A stretch of 35,637 nucleotides of DNA. Source: Solobacterium sp. Lineage in GTDB: Bacteria; Bacillota_I; Bacilli_A; Erysipelotrichales; Erysipelotrichaceae. A model generated the notes under the pieces. The model ran no database searches. It worked only from the letters and a program-made list of their open reading frames with translations, and was not told where the DNA came from. The stretch lies in the NCBI GenBank assembly GCA_024698805.1, contig JAILQT010000027.1:1-35637 (forward strand), written 5' to 3'. The position numbers and the translations under genes were made by a program. This document shows, piece by piece, positions 7,654-14,822 of this stretch. Numbering within the stretch: position 1 is the first letter of the stretch; each line of letters begins with the position of its first letter.

Positions 7654-8592
7654 CTAGAAGATCCCGGTCTCACTGACCCTGCGGCTGACGCGGTTCGCCG
7701 CCAGCAGGATGAACAGGTTGACTGCGGAATTGAACAGACCGACGGCTGTCGCGAACGAATAGTCGCCGTCGAGGATGCCGGCCCGGTATACATAGGTCGC
7801 GATGACGTCTGCCGTCTCATACGTCGCCGGTCCGTACATCAGGATGATCTTTTCGTAGCCGATGCTCATGAACTGTCCGAGCCGCAGCAAAAGGACGATG
7901 ATGACCGTCGGGGCAATGGACGGCAGCGTCACGTGGAGCGTCTGTTTCCACCGTCCGGCGCCGTCGATCGCAGCCGCTTCATACAGGGCGGGGTCGACAG
8001 CAGTCAGCGCGGAGATGAAGATGATCGAATTGTAGCCGAGGTGCTGCCAGAGGTTCGAGCCGATATACAGTGTCCGGAACCAATTCGGGCTGGAGATGAC
8101 GGCACCGCCCTTCCAGCCGAACGACCTTGCGATACTGGTGATCACGCCGGAAGAACTGCCGAAATCATACAGGATGGACACAACGACGACGATTGAGATG
8201 AAATACGGCAGATAGGAGACGGTCTGCACGAATCTGCGGAACTTTGTGCTGCGGACTTCATTGAGGCAAAGCGCCAGGATGACCGGCAGCGGGAACGAGA
8301 AAAGCAGGCCGTAAAAGCTGAGCAGCACCGTATTGCGGAACGTCCTGAAGAAGAACGGGCTGCTGAAAAAACGCTCAAAATGCGCGAAGCCTGCCCACGG
8401 GCTTCCCAGGATGCCCTTATGGGGACTGAACCTCTGGAAAGCCATGACGAGTCCCGCCATCGGCGCATAGCTGAACACGAGGAAATACAGGATGACAGGC
8501 AGGGCGATCAGGTACATCTGCCAGTGCCTGCCGAGATCCGTCTTCAGCTTCCGTATGAATGTTTTCTTACTGTCTGTCTCACGTCTTTGCAT
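7654..8592 (-). CDS. Carbohydrate ABC transporter permease (LplB/YteP-like)
   Basis: A 312-residue membrane permease with about six transmembrane segments; the first is WQMYLIALPVILYFLVFSYAPM. The EAA-type loop reads YEAAAIDGAGRWKQTLHVTLPSIAPT. The start is set at ATG 8592 with an AGGA site about eight bases upstream. The longer open frame to 8691 overlaps the previous gene and adds an unrelated N-terminus. It pairs with the following permease and the preceding lipoprotein to form an LplABC-type importer, typically used for oligosaccharides or uronate-type sugars. Confidence 0.9.
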   Translation of the reverse strand: MQRRETDSKKTFIRKLKTDLGRHWQMYLIALPVILYFLVFSYAPMAGLVMAFQRFSPHKGILGSPWAGFAHFERFFSSPFFFRTFRNTVLLSFYGLLFSFPLPVILALCLNEVRSTKFRRFVQTVSYLPYFISIVVVVSILYDFGSSSGVITSIARSFGWKGGAVISSPNWFRTLYIGSNLWQHLGYNSIIFISALTAVDPALYEAAAIDGAGRWKQTLHVTLPSIAPTVIIVLLLRLGQFMSIGYEKIILMYGPATYETADVIATYVYRAGILDGDYSFATAVGLFNSAVNLFILLAANRVSRRVSETGIF

Positions 8593-8668
8593 GAAGATCC
8601 TGCCCTTTCCGTTAATAAAGAGGAAAGCCGGATGACCTCCCGCTTTCCTGCATGGCGTGATACTGTTC

Positions 8669-10333
8669 CTATCTCCCGTTGTATCTGTCAAGCGCTGCCT
8701 GCCGCAGGCTGATGCATTTTTCGATGCCCATACCCTTCAGCTGCTCCCTGTAGGCGTCATATTCATCCAGGGACTTTTCCCCTTTGATGAACTTCACATT
8801 GTTCTCCTGCACGAACGTCTCGATATCGGTATAGAGCGGCGCGTATTCCGCAGTCTCCTCCGAAGTCATCGTGACGCTCACCGGAATGTAGTTGTCTGCC
8901 GGATACTGCGACCAGACCTTATAGGAAGCAGCCCTGTCTGCAGGCATCTGCTCGATCTGCGCAGCTTCGACGCGCACAGGGGGATTCTTTGCCCAGTATT
9001 TTGCGGCTACCGTCAGGGAATCCAGTCCGTCTGGATTCGCATAGCGGAAATCAAAATTGCCGATGCGGTGGCCGTCCTCAGCCCTGTACCAGACTGTGCC
9101 CTCTTCGGAATCGATGCCGTAGTTGGCATTGAGATAAACATCTTCGGCGTAGAAGGAATCGACCCAGCGGATCGCTTCCTCGATATGCCGGCTCTTGGCA
9201 CTGATCATGAGGCAGATCGACTGCATGTCATTGTAATTGTTGCCGACTGCCCTCCAGGCGGGATCTTCGGCATCCGCATCCTTCTTCGGCTGCGGACATG
9301 CGACGGCCATGAACTCCCTGTTCGATGCACCCCTGGAAACATACGCATCGGTCATGTGCGTGCCCCAGTCGATGAGCGCGCCGATCCGGTCATTGAGGAT
9401 CATGTTGTCATCAGCGCCTATGCCTGTTGACTTCCGGGAAGTGAAGTCCGGATCCAGCAGTCCTTTCTCATACCAGTCATGAAGCATGCCGAGATAGTCT
9501 TTGTACGCATCCTGCATCGGTCCGTACATGACGGTACCGTCCTTCTGGTAAAAATACGGGGCAATGCCGTAGCCTGCCATGAATTCACCGGTGTCGATGC
9601 CGTATTTTGAAGTATACAGGGGTGCTTCGATCTTCAGCTCATCCCGGAACTTCGTCAGCACCCTTTCCCAGTCATCATAGGTCTCGGGGATGTCTTCGCC
9701 GACCTGGTCCAGGAAGTCTTTGCGTATGGATATGCCGAGGTCCGCATAGCCGGATTCGATATTGTCCCAGAAGCCCCAGAACCCGTACATTCTTCCGGCA
9801 TCCGTAAAGACGCTCTTCTTCGCGGCCGGGACGCTGTTGAGCCAGCTGACATAGTTCGGCATCAGGCCGATATAGTCCGACAGGTCCAGGATATACCCGT
9901 CGTCGATCGCCGCATCCATGCCGCCGCGGTAACTGTGCGTGGCCGGATAGGTATACATGATATCGGGCAGCTGGTCGGTCGTGAAAAGGTTGCGCAGGCT
10001 GGAAGCTTCCTCCCCTTTTGCCGGCACGATGAATTCGATATGGATATTCGTCTTCTCCTCCATCCACCGGAAGAACTCGGATTCATTGAAATCGCGGATC
10101 GTCCCCATCGCATCCGACATCGGATACCAGTACTCCAGCGTGATCTTCTCCCCGCTGAGGGGGTATGTCTGCATATTTATCTCACCCTTGAAGATATCCG
10201 TTTCGGGGATGACGGCTTTCGGCCGCGGGTTTGCGGTATTTGCGGTGCTGCCGGATGCCGCATGGCTGCACGCGCTGAACAGCATCGCTGCCGGAAGCGC
10301 AGCCGTAAGGATTTTCTTAGACATGTGGTTCAT
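8669..10333 (-). CDS. Extracellular sugar-binding lipoprotein (LplA-like) of ABC importer
   Basis: A 554-residue solute-binding protein with a lipoprotein signal: a KK charged start, a hydrophobic core and lipobox FSAC with the acylated cysteine at residue 22, followed by a Ser/Ala/Thr-rich linker. The length is normal for the large LplA/YtcQ class, longer than the roughly 430 residues of MalE-type proteins. It would capture an oligosaccharide outside the cell and deliver it to the two permeases downstream. ATG at 10333 is chosen because GGGGG lies four bases upstream; the second ATG four codons in is too far from it. Substrate is unknown. Confidence 0.92.
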   Translation of the reverse strand: MNHMSKKILTAALPAAMLFSACSHAASGSTANTANPRPKAVIPETDIFKGEINMQTYPLSGEKITLEYWYPMSDAMGTIRDFNESEFFRWMEEKTNIHIEFIVPAKGEEASSLRNLFTTDQLPDIMYTYPATHSYRGGMDAAIDDGYILDLSDYIGLMPNYVSWLNSVPAAKKSVFTDAGRMYGFWGFWDNIESGYADLGISIRKDFLDQVGEDIPETYDDWERVLTKFRDELKIEAPLYTSKYGIDTGEFMAGYGIAPYFYQKDGTVMYGPMQDAYKDYLGMLHDWYEKGLLDPDFTSRKSTGIGADDNMILNDRIGALIDWGTHMTDAYVSRGASNREFMAVACPQPKKDADAEDPAWRAVGNNYNDMQSICLMISAKSRHIEEAIRWVDSFYAEDVYLNANYGIDSEEGTVWYRAEDGHRIGNFDFRYANPDGLDSLTVAAKYWAKNPPVRVEAAQIEQMPADRAASYKVWSQYPADNYIPVSVTMTSEETAEYAPLYTDIETFVQENNVKFIKGEKSLDEYDAYREQLKGMGIEKCISLRQAALDRYNGR

Positions 10334-10390
10334 ATGTCCCCCTGTTGATGCAAGTACTGATTTCTGGAATGGATCGAGGTCTTTGAGGAA

Positions 10391-10424
10391 TGCCGGTCAT
10401 TTAATGCGCATGAAAGACCGGCAT
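10391..10424. repeat. Inverted repeat in the leader of the sugar importer operon
   Basis: The arms GCCGGTC and GACCGGC enclose a centre that contains the palindrome ATGCGCAT. It lies between the -10 candidate and the start codon of the binding-protein gene, so it may be a repressor operator or an RNA hairpin. It lacks a T-run and is not an intrinsic terminator. Confidence 0.5.
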
Positions 10425-10444
10425 GGAATGACTCATGCAGAATC

Positions 10445-10450
10445 ATTATA
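10445..10450 (-). promoter_or_regulatory. Candidate -10 box for the sugar importer operon
   Basis: A perfect TATAAT lies about 110 bases before the lipoprotein start. No convincing -35 is present at 16-18 bases upstream (the region reads GTGTGT), which would fit an activator-dependent sugar-inducible promoter. The remaining spacer (10334-10589) holds only the inverted repeat and the terminator of the upstream operon. Confidence 0.5.
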
Positions 10451-10548
10451 AACGTATTTTGACCCTGACACACAGGAAAAACCGGATAACAGTCCCCGGA
10501 TGATCCTGTAACACGTTCATTTATGACTTTTATCATACTCTGCAGACG

Positions 10549-10573
10549 TTAAAAGAGCCGGTCTTCCGGCCAG
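10549..10573 (-). terminator. Intrinsic terminator after the TIM-barrel/ligase gene
   Basis: Hairpin with arms GGCCGG and CCGGCT around an AAGA loop, followed by TCTTTT, about 17 bases after the stop codon of the ligase fusion. It ends the leucine-type T-box operon. Confidence 0.8.
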
Positions 10574-10589
10574 CCCCTTCATCGTGATC

Positions 10590-13064
10590 TCAGCCGAGTC
10601 CGTAGCGCTTTACCGCGTCCTCGCGCATCTTGTATTTGAGTATCTTCCCGGCTGCGTTCATCGGGAACCCGTCCGTAAATTCGATATACTTCGGGACCTT
10701 GTGGCGCGCCAGGTGGGAAACGATATATTCGTGCATCTCCTCGATGGTGATGCTGTCCTTTTCCTTGAGCACGATCATGGCGAGCGCCTCTTCGCCGTAG
10801 CGCTTGTCGGGCACGCCGATGACCTGCACATCCCTGACTGCGGGATGCGTGTAGATGAATTCCTCGATCTCCTTGGGGTAGATATTCTCGCCGCCGCGGA
10901 TGATCATGTCCTTCAGCCTGCCGGTGATCATGTAGTTGCCGTTCTCATCGGCACAGGCGATATCGCCGGAGTGGAGCCAGCCGTCGGCGTCGACCGTATC
11001 CGCGGTCGCATCGGGCATCTTGTAATACCCCTTCATCGTATTGTAGCCCCTGGAGCAGAACTCGCCGTTGACGCCGGGGCCGACGGTCTGTCCTGTCTCG
11101 GGATCGATGATCTTGCACTCGACATACGGGAATGCATAGCCTACGGTCTCGGTCCTGACTTCGATCGAATCGGTCCATGCGCTCATCGTCGAGCCGGGGG
11201 CGGATTCCGTCTGGCCGTATACGGATACGATGCCGCGCATGTTCATCTCGTCAGGCTGCGCAGCCCTGCGCATCAGTTCGGGCGGACAGCCGGAACCGGC
11301 CATGATGCCCGTGCGCATATACGAGAAATCCGTCTTCCTGTAGTTCGGATGGTTGAACATCGCGATGAACATCGTCGGGACGCCGTTGAAGCATGTGATC
11401 TTCTCCTGGTTGATGCATGCCAGCGAAGCCTTGGCACTGAAGTACGGCATCGGGCTCATCGTCGTCCCGTGCGTCATCGATGACGTCATCGAGAGGACCA
11501 TGCCGAAGCAGTGGAACATCGGCACCTGGATCATCATGCGGTCAGCCGTGCTGAGGCCCATCCTGTCGCCGATGCACTTGCCGTTGTTGACGACGTTGTA
11601 ATGCGTCAGCATGACGCCCTTGGGGAAGCCTGTCGTTCCCGACGTGTACTGCATGTTGCAGACGTCGTTCGGCTTTACGCGGGAAGCCATGAAAAGGATC
11701 TGTTCCTTGGGCACCATGGATGCCCTGTCCATTGCCTCTTCGAATGTCAGGCATCCCTTTTCGCGGAAGCCGACGGTGATGACGTTGCGCAGGAAAGGCA
11801 GTCTCCTGCAGTGCAGCGGTTCCCCTGCCGTATTCTCACGGATCTCGGGGCAGATCTCGTTGATGATCGCGCGGTAGTTGGAATCCAGCGCCGATTCGAT
11901 CATGACGAGCGTATGCGTATCCGACTGGCGGAACAGGTATTCCGCTTCATGGATCTTGTATGCGGTATTGACGGTAACGAGCACGGCGCCGATCTTCGTC
12001 GCTGCCCAGAAGGTGATATACCATTCCGGCACGTTCGTCGCCCAGATGGCCACCTTGGAGCCGGCTTTGACGCCGAGGGATACGAGTGCCCTCGCAAAAT
12101 TGTCGACGTCCTCGCGGAACTCTTCATATGTCCTCGTATAGTCGAGCGTCGTATAGCGGAATGCGTACTGGTCCGGGAATTCCTGTACGACCCTGTCAAG
12201 CACCTGCGGGAAAGTCAGGTCGATCAGTTCATACTTCTTCCAGATGTATTCGCCGGTGCCGTCATGGTTCTTATACAGGTGCGCGCGGTTGGAAGTCCTG
12301 CGTTCGAAGCGGTTCATGAAGCTGACATAGTGCGGGAAGATGAACTGGTAGTCCTGGACATCTTCAGACCACTGCGGCTTCCATTCCAGGGAAACGAAAC
12401 CGGGGTAGTCGATCGAGTTCAGCGCGCGCATCATGGAAGCGACAGGCAGCAGGCCTTCACCCATGATCGTGTAGTTCCCTTCGCTGTCATAGTCGCGGAT
12501 ATGCACGAGCTTGACATAGCCGCCGAGATTGCGGATCGTCGTATCCGGCGTCTCGCCGTGGTCCTTCAGCGGGTGGTGCATGTCCCAGAGCACGCCGAGG
12601 CTGTCGTCCGCGAAGAGGTCCAGCAGGTTCTTGAGGCGCTCCGTATCGACATAGATTCCCCTTGTCTTGATCAGGAACGTGATCCCTGCCTTCTTCGCCT
12701 CTTCCATGATCACAGAGAGTGATTCCCTGACGAGCGGTTCATTGTCGGTCATGACTTCGGCGCTGACAAAGGAGATTCGCATATCCCCTGCCAGGCGGAT
12801 CGTCCATAATACGGACTCCAGCGACCCTTCCAGACCGAGGTCAAGGGACGTATCGAGATTGGGGATCTCGATACCCCTGTCGCGCAGACTGCGCATCGTG
12901 CCGGCTACCCGGAATTTTTCGAGCGGTCCGCCCTTTGCGGTCAGGGCGCTGAATTTGAACGCGTCATAGAGCTCAAATCCGGCAAACCCCATCTCTTCGG
13001 CGATGTCCGCTGTTTCCTGGAAAGAGAGCTGCGACCATCCCCTGGTTGAAAATGAGAGCTTCAT
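10590..13064 (-). CDS. TIM-barrel (sugar isomerase-like)/acyl-CoA ligase fusion protein
   Basis: An 824-residue protein with two joined enzymes. Residues about 1-270 form a xylose-isomerase-like (AP endonuclease 2) TIM barrel. It keeps candidate metal ligands of that family: SAEV, the D and H of LWDMHHP, the H and D of VHIRDY, and the E of SLEW. Residues about 280-824 form an AMP-forming acyl-CoA ligase of the FadD/ACSF2 type. The P-loop YTSGTTGFPKG, YGQTES, HSGD, GRLKDMIIRGGENIYP and the terminal lysine in NAAGK are all present. It should activate a carboxylic acid to acyl-CoA; the barrel's substrate is unknown. Its ATG overlaps the stop of the LeuA-like gene by ATGA, so the two proteins are made together under the same T-box. 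The fusion is not broken by any frameshift. Confidence 0.88.
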   Translation of the reverse strand: MKLSFSTRGWSQLSFQETADIAEEMGFAGFELYDAFKFSALTAKGGPLEKFRVAGTMRSLRDRGIEIPNLDTSLDLGLEGSLESVLWTIRLAGDMRISFVSAEVMTDNEPLVRESLSVIMEEAKKAGITFLIKTRGIYVDTERLKNLLDLFADDSLGVLWDMHHPLKDHGETPDTTIRNLGGYVKLVHIRDYDSEGNYTIMGEGLLPVASMMRALNSIDYPGFVSLEWKPQWSEDVQDYQFIFPHYVSFMNRFERRTSNRAHLYKNHDGTGEYIWKKYELIDLTFPQVLDRVVQEFPDQYAFRYTTLDYTRTYEEFREDVDNFARALVSLGVKAGSKVAIWATNVPEWYITFWAATKIGAVLVTVNTAYKIHEAEYLFRQSDTHTLVMIESALDSNYRAIINEICPEIRENTAGEPLHCRRLPFLRNVITVGFREKGCLTFEEAMDRASMVPKEQILFMASRVKPNDVCNMQYTSGTTGFPKGVMLTHYNVVNNGKCIGDRMGLSTADRMMIQVPMFHCFGMVLSMTSSMTHGTTMSPMPYFSAKASLACINQEKITCFNGVPTMFIAMFNHPNYRKTDFSYMRTGIMAGSGCPPELMRRAAQPDEMNMRGIVSVYGQTESAPGSTMSAWTDSIEVRTETVGYAFPYVECKIIDPETGQTVGPGVNGEFCSRGYNTMKGYYKMPDATADTVDADGWLHSGDIACADENGNYMITGRLKDMIIRGGENIYPKEIEEFIYTHPAVRDVQVIGVPDKRYGEEALAMIVLKEKDSITIEEMHEYIVSHLARHKVPKYIEFTDGFPMNAAGKILKYKMREDAVKRYGLG

Positions 13065-14467
13065 TCCGTTTCCTCCTCATAGACGATCTTATTCAGGGCG
13101 TTGACATACGCGCTGATGCTGGAACCGATGATATCGGTGGAAAGACCCCTGCCGGCATAGATCCTGCCGAGGCAGCGCAGCTTGACGATCGCTTCACCCA
13201 TGGCTTCACGTCCTTCGGTGACAGCCTGGATCTGGAAATCATCCAGTTCGTAATGCCTGCCGATGATCTGCTCGATCGCCAGGAATGACGCGTCTACGGG
13301 GCCGTCGCCGAGCGCGACGCTCTCGAGGACCTCGCCGTTCTTCTTCAGGCGGATATGCGCTGTCGCATTCAGCATCGAGCAGCCTGTGATGATATAATCC
13401 TCCACCTGGTATGCAGGCGGCACCTGCATCGCATAGGAGGCAACGATCGCATCGATCTCGCCGGAAGATACCTTTTCCTTCCTTGCGGCGGTCTTGCGGA
13501 ATTCCTCAAAAACGATGACCTGGTCCTCTTCGGAAAGATCATAGCCGAGCGATTTGGTCTCAGCCGTGATCGCCGCGATGTCGTCGGAAGCGGTGAAATA
13601 CCTGCCGGAGATATCGTCCCGGACGCCGGTGTCGAACGGGGACGTGCTGGACCGTGAGGATGAGAACATGCGCTGTGCCTGTTCATGGAGACGCTTCATC
13701 TCAACAGTGCGGATATTCAGGCAGATGCCTTTCTCGGAACCTTTTTTCCTGACGATCGCCGCAAGGTTCGCGACCGAGGCTGAATTCTCGGGAACGATGG
13801 AAGCCTTGACCTCCTGTGCCCCTTCTGCCATCGCTGCCGCGCTGCACGCATCTGCGAGCGTCAGGTCATCACAGCAGGAGAAGCCGAGCCTGGCGCCGTG
13901 CAGGGCCGTATTCGCAAGGATGTCCTTAATGAATGCGGCGAATTCATCCGGCAGCATCTCGCCGGCACTGTCGCATACCGTCACTGTTGATGCGCCCGCA
14001 AGCGCAGACTCTTCCAGGATCGCATACAGGAAATCCGCATCGGCCCTGGAGGCATCCTCTGCCTTGAACTCGACATCGTCCGTCAGTGATCTCGCATAGG
14101 CGACCGCTTCGCTTACCGCCTGCTTCACAGCCTCAGGCTTCTTATGATACAGGTATTCCATCTGGACAAGGGAGACAGGCGCGCTGATCTGGATGCGGGG
14201 CTTTACCGCAAGCCTGAGCGCCTGCCATGTCAGATCGATATTCTCTTTCGAGCAGTCTGTCTCAACGCATACCGCGCTGTCCCGGACAGCGTCGCATACC
14301 GTTTTGATGAAAAGACTGTCGGCTTTCTTCTGTTCGATCGCACCGATCTCAATGACATCTGCCTGCAGTCTGTCCAGAAGTTTTACAAGTTCGATCTTCT
14401 CCCTGAAGGACAGGGAATGCGCTGTTTTCTGTTTTAATGTGACATCACTGATGCGGACTGTATTCAT
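13061..14467 (-). CDS. LeuA-like protein with degenerate catalytic domain and intact regulatory domain
   Basis: A 468-residue homologue of 2-isopropylmalate synthase. The N-terminal HMGL-like barrel (about 1-275) keeps the fold markers VEFKAEDASR and TVTVCDSAGEMLP but has lost the catalytic set. The usual TLRDGEQ is TLKQKTA (K12, Q13 for Arg and metal Asp). The metal-binding HxH before DDL is S197-C-C199. The glycine-rich NGIGERAGN loop is IVPENSASV (224-232), and the HssGIH region has no histidine. The C-terminal LeuA dimer/regulatory domain (about 345-462) is well kept, with GDGPVDASFLAI, EGREAMGEA and GRGLSTDIIGSSISAYVNALNK. It is therefore probably not an isopropylmalate synthase. A leucine-sensing or scaffold role is inferred from the kept domain and the T-box. 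GGAGGT lies seven bases before ATG. Confidence 0.85.
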   Translation of the reverse strand: MNTVRISDVTLKQKTAHSLSFREKIELVKLLDRLQADVIEIGAIEQKKADSLFIKTVCDAVRDSAVCVETDCSKENIDLTWQALRLAVKPRIQISAPVSLVQMEYLYHKKPEAVKQAVSEAVAYARSLTDDVEFKAEDASRADADFLYAILEESALAGASTVTVCDSAGEMLPDEFAAFIKDILANTALHGARLGFSCCDDLTLADACSAAAMAEGAQEVKASIVPENSASVANLAAIVRKKGSEKGICLNIRTVEMKRLHEQAQRMFSSSRSSTSPFDTGVRDDISGRYFTASDDIAAITAETKSLGYDLSEEDQVIVFEEFRKTAARKEKVSSGEIDAIVASYAMQVPPAYQVEDYIITGCSMLNATAHIRLKKNGEVLESVALGDGPVDASFLAIEQIIGRHYELDDFQIQAVTEGREAMGEAIVKLRCLGRIYAGRGLSTDIIGSSISAYVNALNKIVYEEETE

Positions 14468-14499
14468 TGATATGACCTCCTGTGCGTTTTATGCATATG

Positions 14500-14544
14500 A
14501 AAAGCTTTCGTCGATCGGGAAACATTTCCCAAAGAGACGAAAGC
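14500..14544 (-). terminator. T-box terminator hairpin before the LeuA-like gene
   Basis: Arms GCTTTCGTC and GACGAAAGC with an inner GGGAAA/TTTCCC helix, followed by TTTT. It is placed directly after the T-box core and 33 bases before the start codon. Confidence 0.88.
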
Positions 14545-14786
14545 CTGTAACTGTTACTTCCGCGGTACCACTCTTATTGCCGTGCAAGGCCGCTCATCCG
14601 GTCGGCCCGAAGGCGAACCGTGTTCTCTTTAACGGGAGACATCCGGCAAAACCTACTCATTTCTTTTCAGCTTCACTGCTTGGGGGCCAGTATACATCCT
14701 TAGCGCCGATGCCTCGCACCTTGCGGCATCTCTCTGCAGAACGCTATGCGAAGATGATTTTCTCCCCGTCACCGCATTTCAATATT
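14500..14786 (-). promoter_or_regulatory. T-box riboswitch, probable leucine (CUG) specifier
   Basis: The core AGAGTGGTACCGCGG (14575-14561) is diagnostic, with UGGU matching an ACCA tRNA end. Stem I shows CAGAGAGATGCC, GGTGCGAGGCATC, and helices TAGCG/CGCTA and CATCTT/AAGGATG. The lower helix GGGG/CCCC lies next to AAGC of the K-turn. The triplet before the conserved purine and lower helix is CTG (14690-14688). The order triplet-purine-five bases-AAGC matches the other T-box exactly (ATC-A-CTTCC-GAGC). Leucine fits the LeuA-type gene downstream. If the purine rule is ignored, UAU or UAC (tyrosine) could be argued from the same loop. Confidence 0.9.
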
Positions 14787-14792
14787 GATGTT

Positions 14793-14822
14793 ATCCTACT
14801 CCCTGCAAGTATCGTTCGTCAA
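14793..14822 (-). promoter_or_regulatory. Promoter for the leucine-type T-box operon
   Basis: -35 TTGACG (14822-14817), 18-base spacer, -10 TAGGAT (14798-14793). The -35 overlaps the last codons of the alpha-glucosidase gene, and the predicted start near 14786 is just ahead of Stem I of the T-box. Confidence 0.65.

Noticed and set aside
13061-14467. Annotation as a functional 2-isopropylmalate synthase (leuA)
   Set aside because: Metal and catalytic residues are replaced, as described; only the fold and the regulatory domain are kept.
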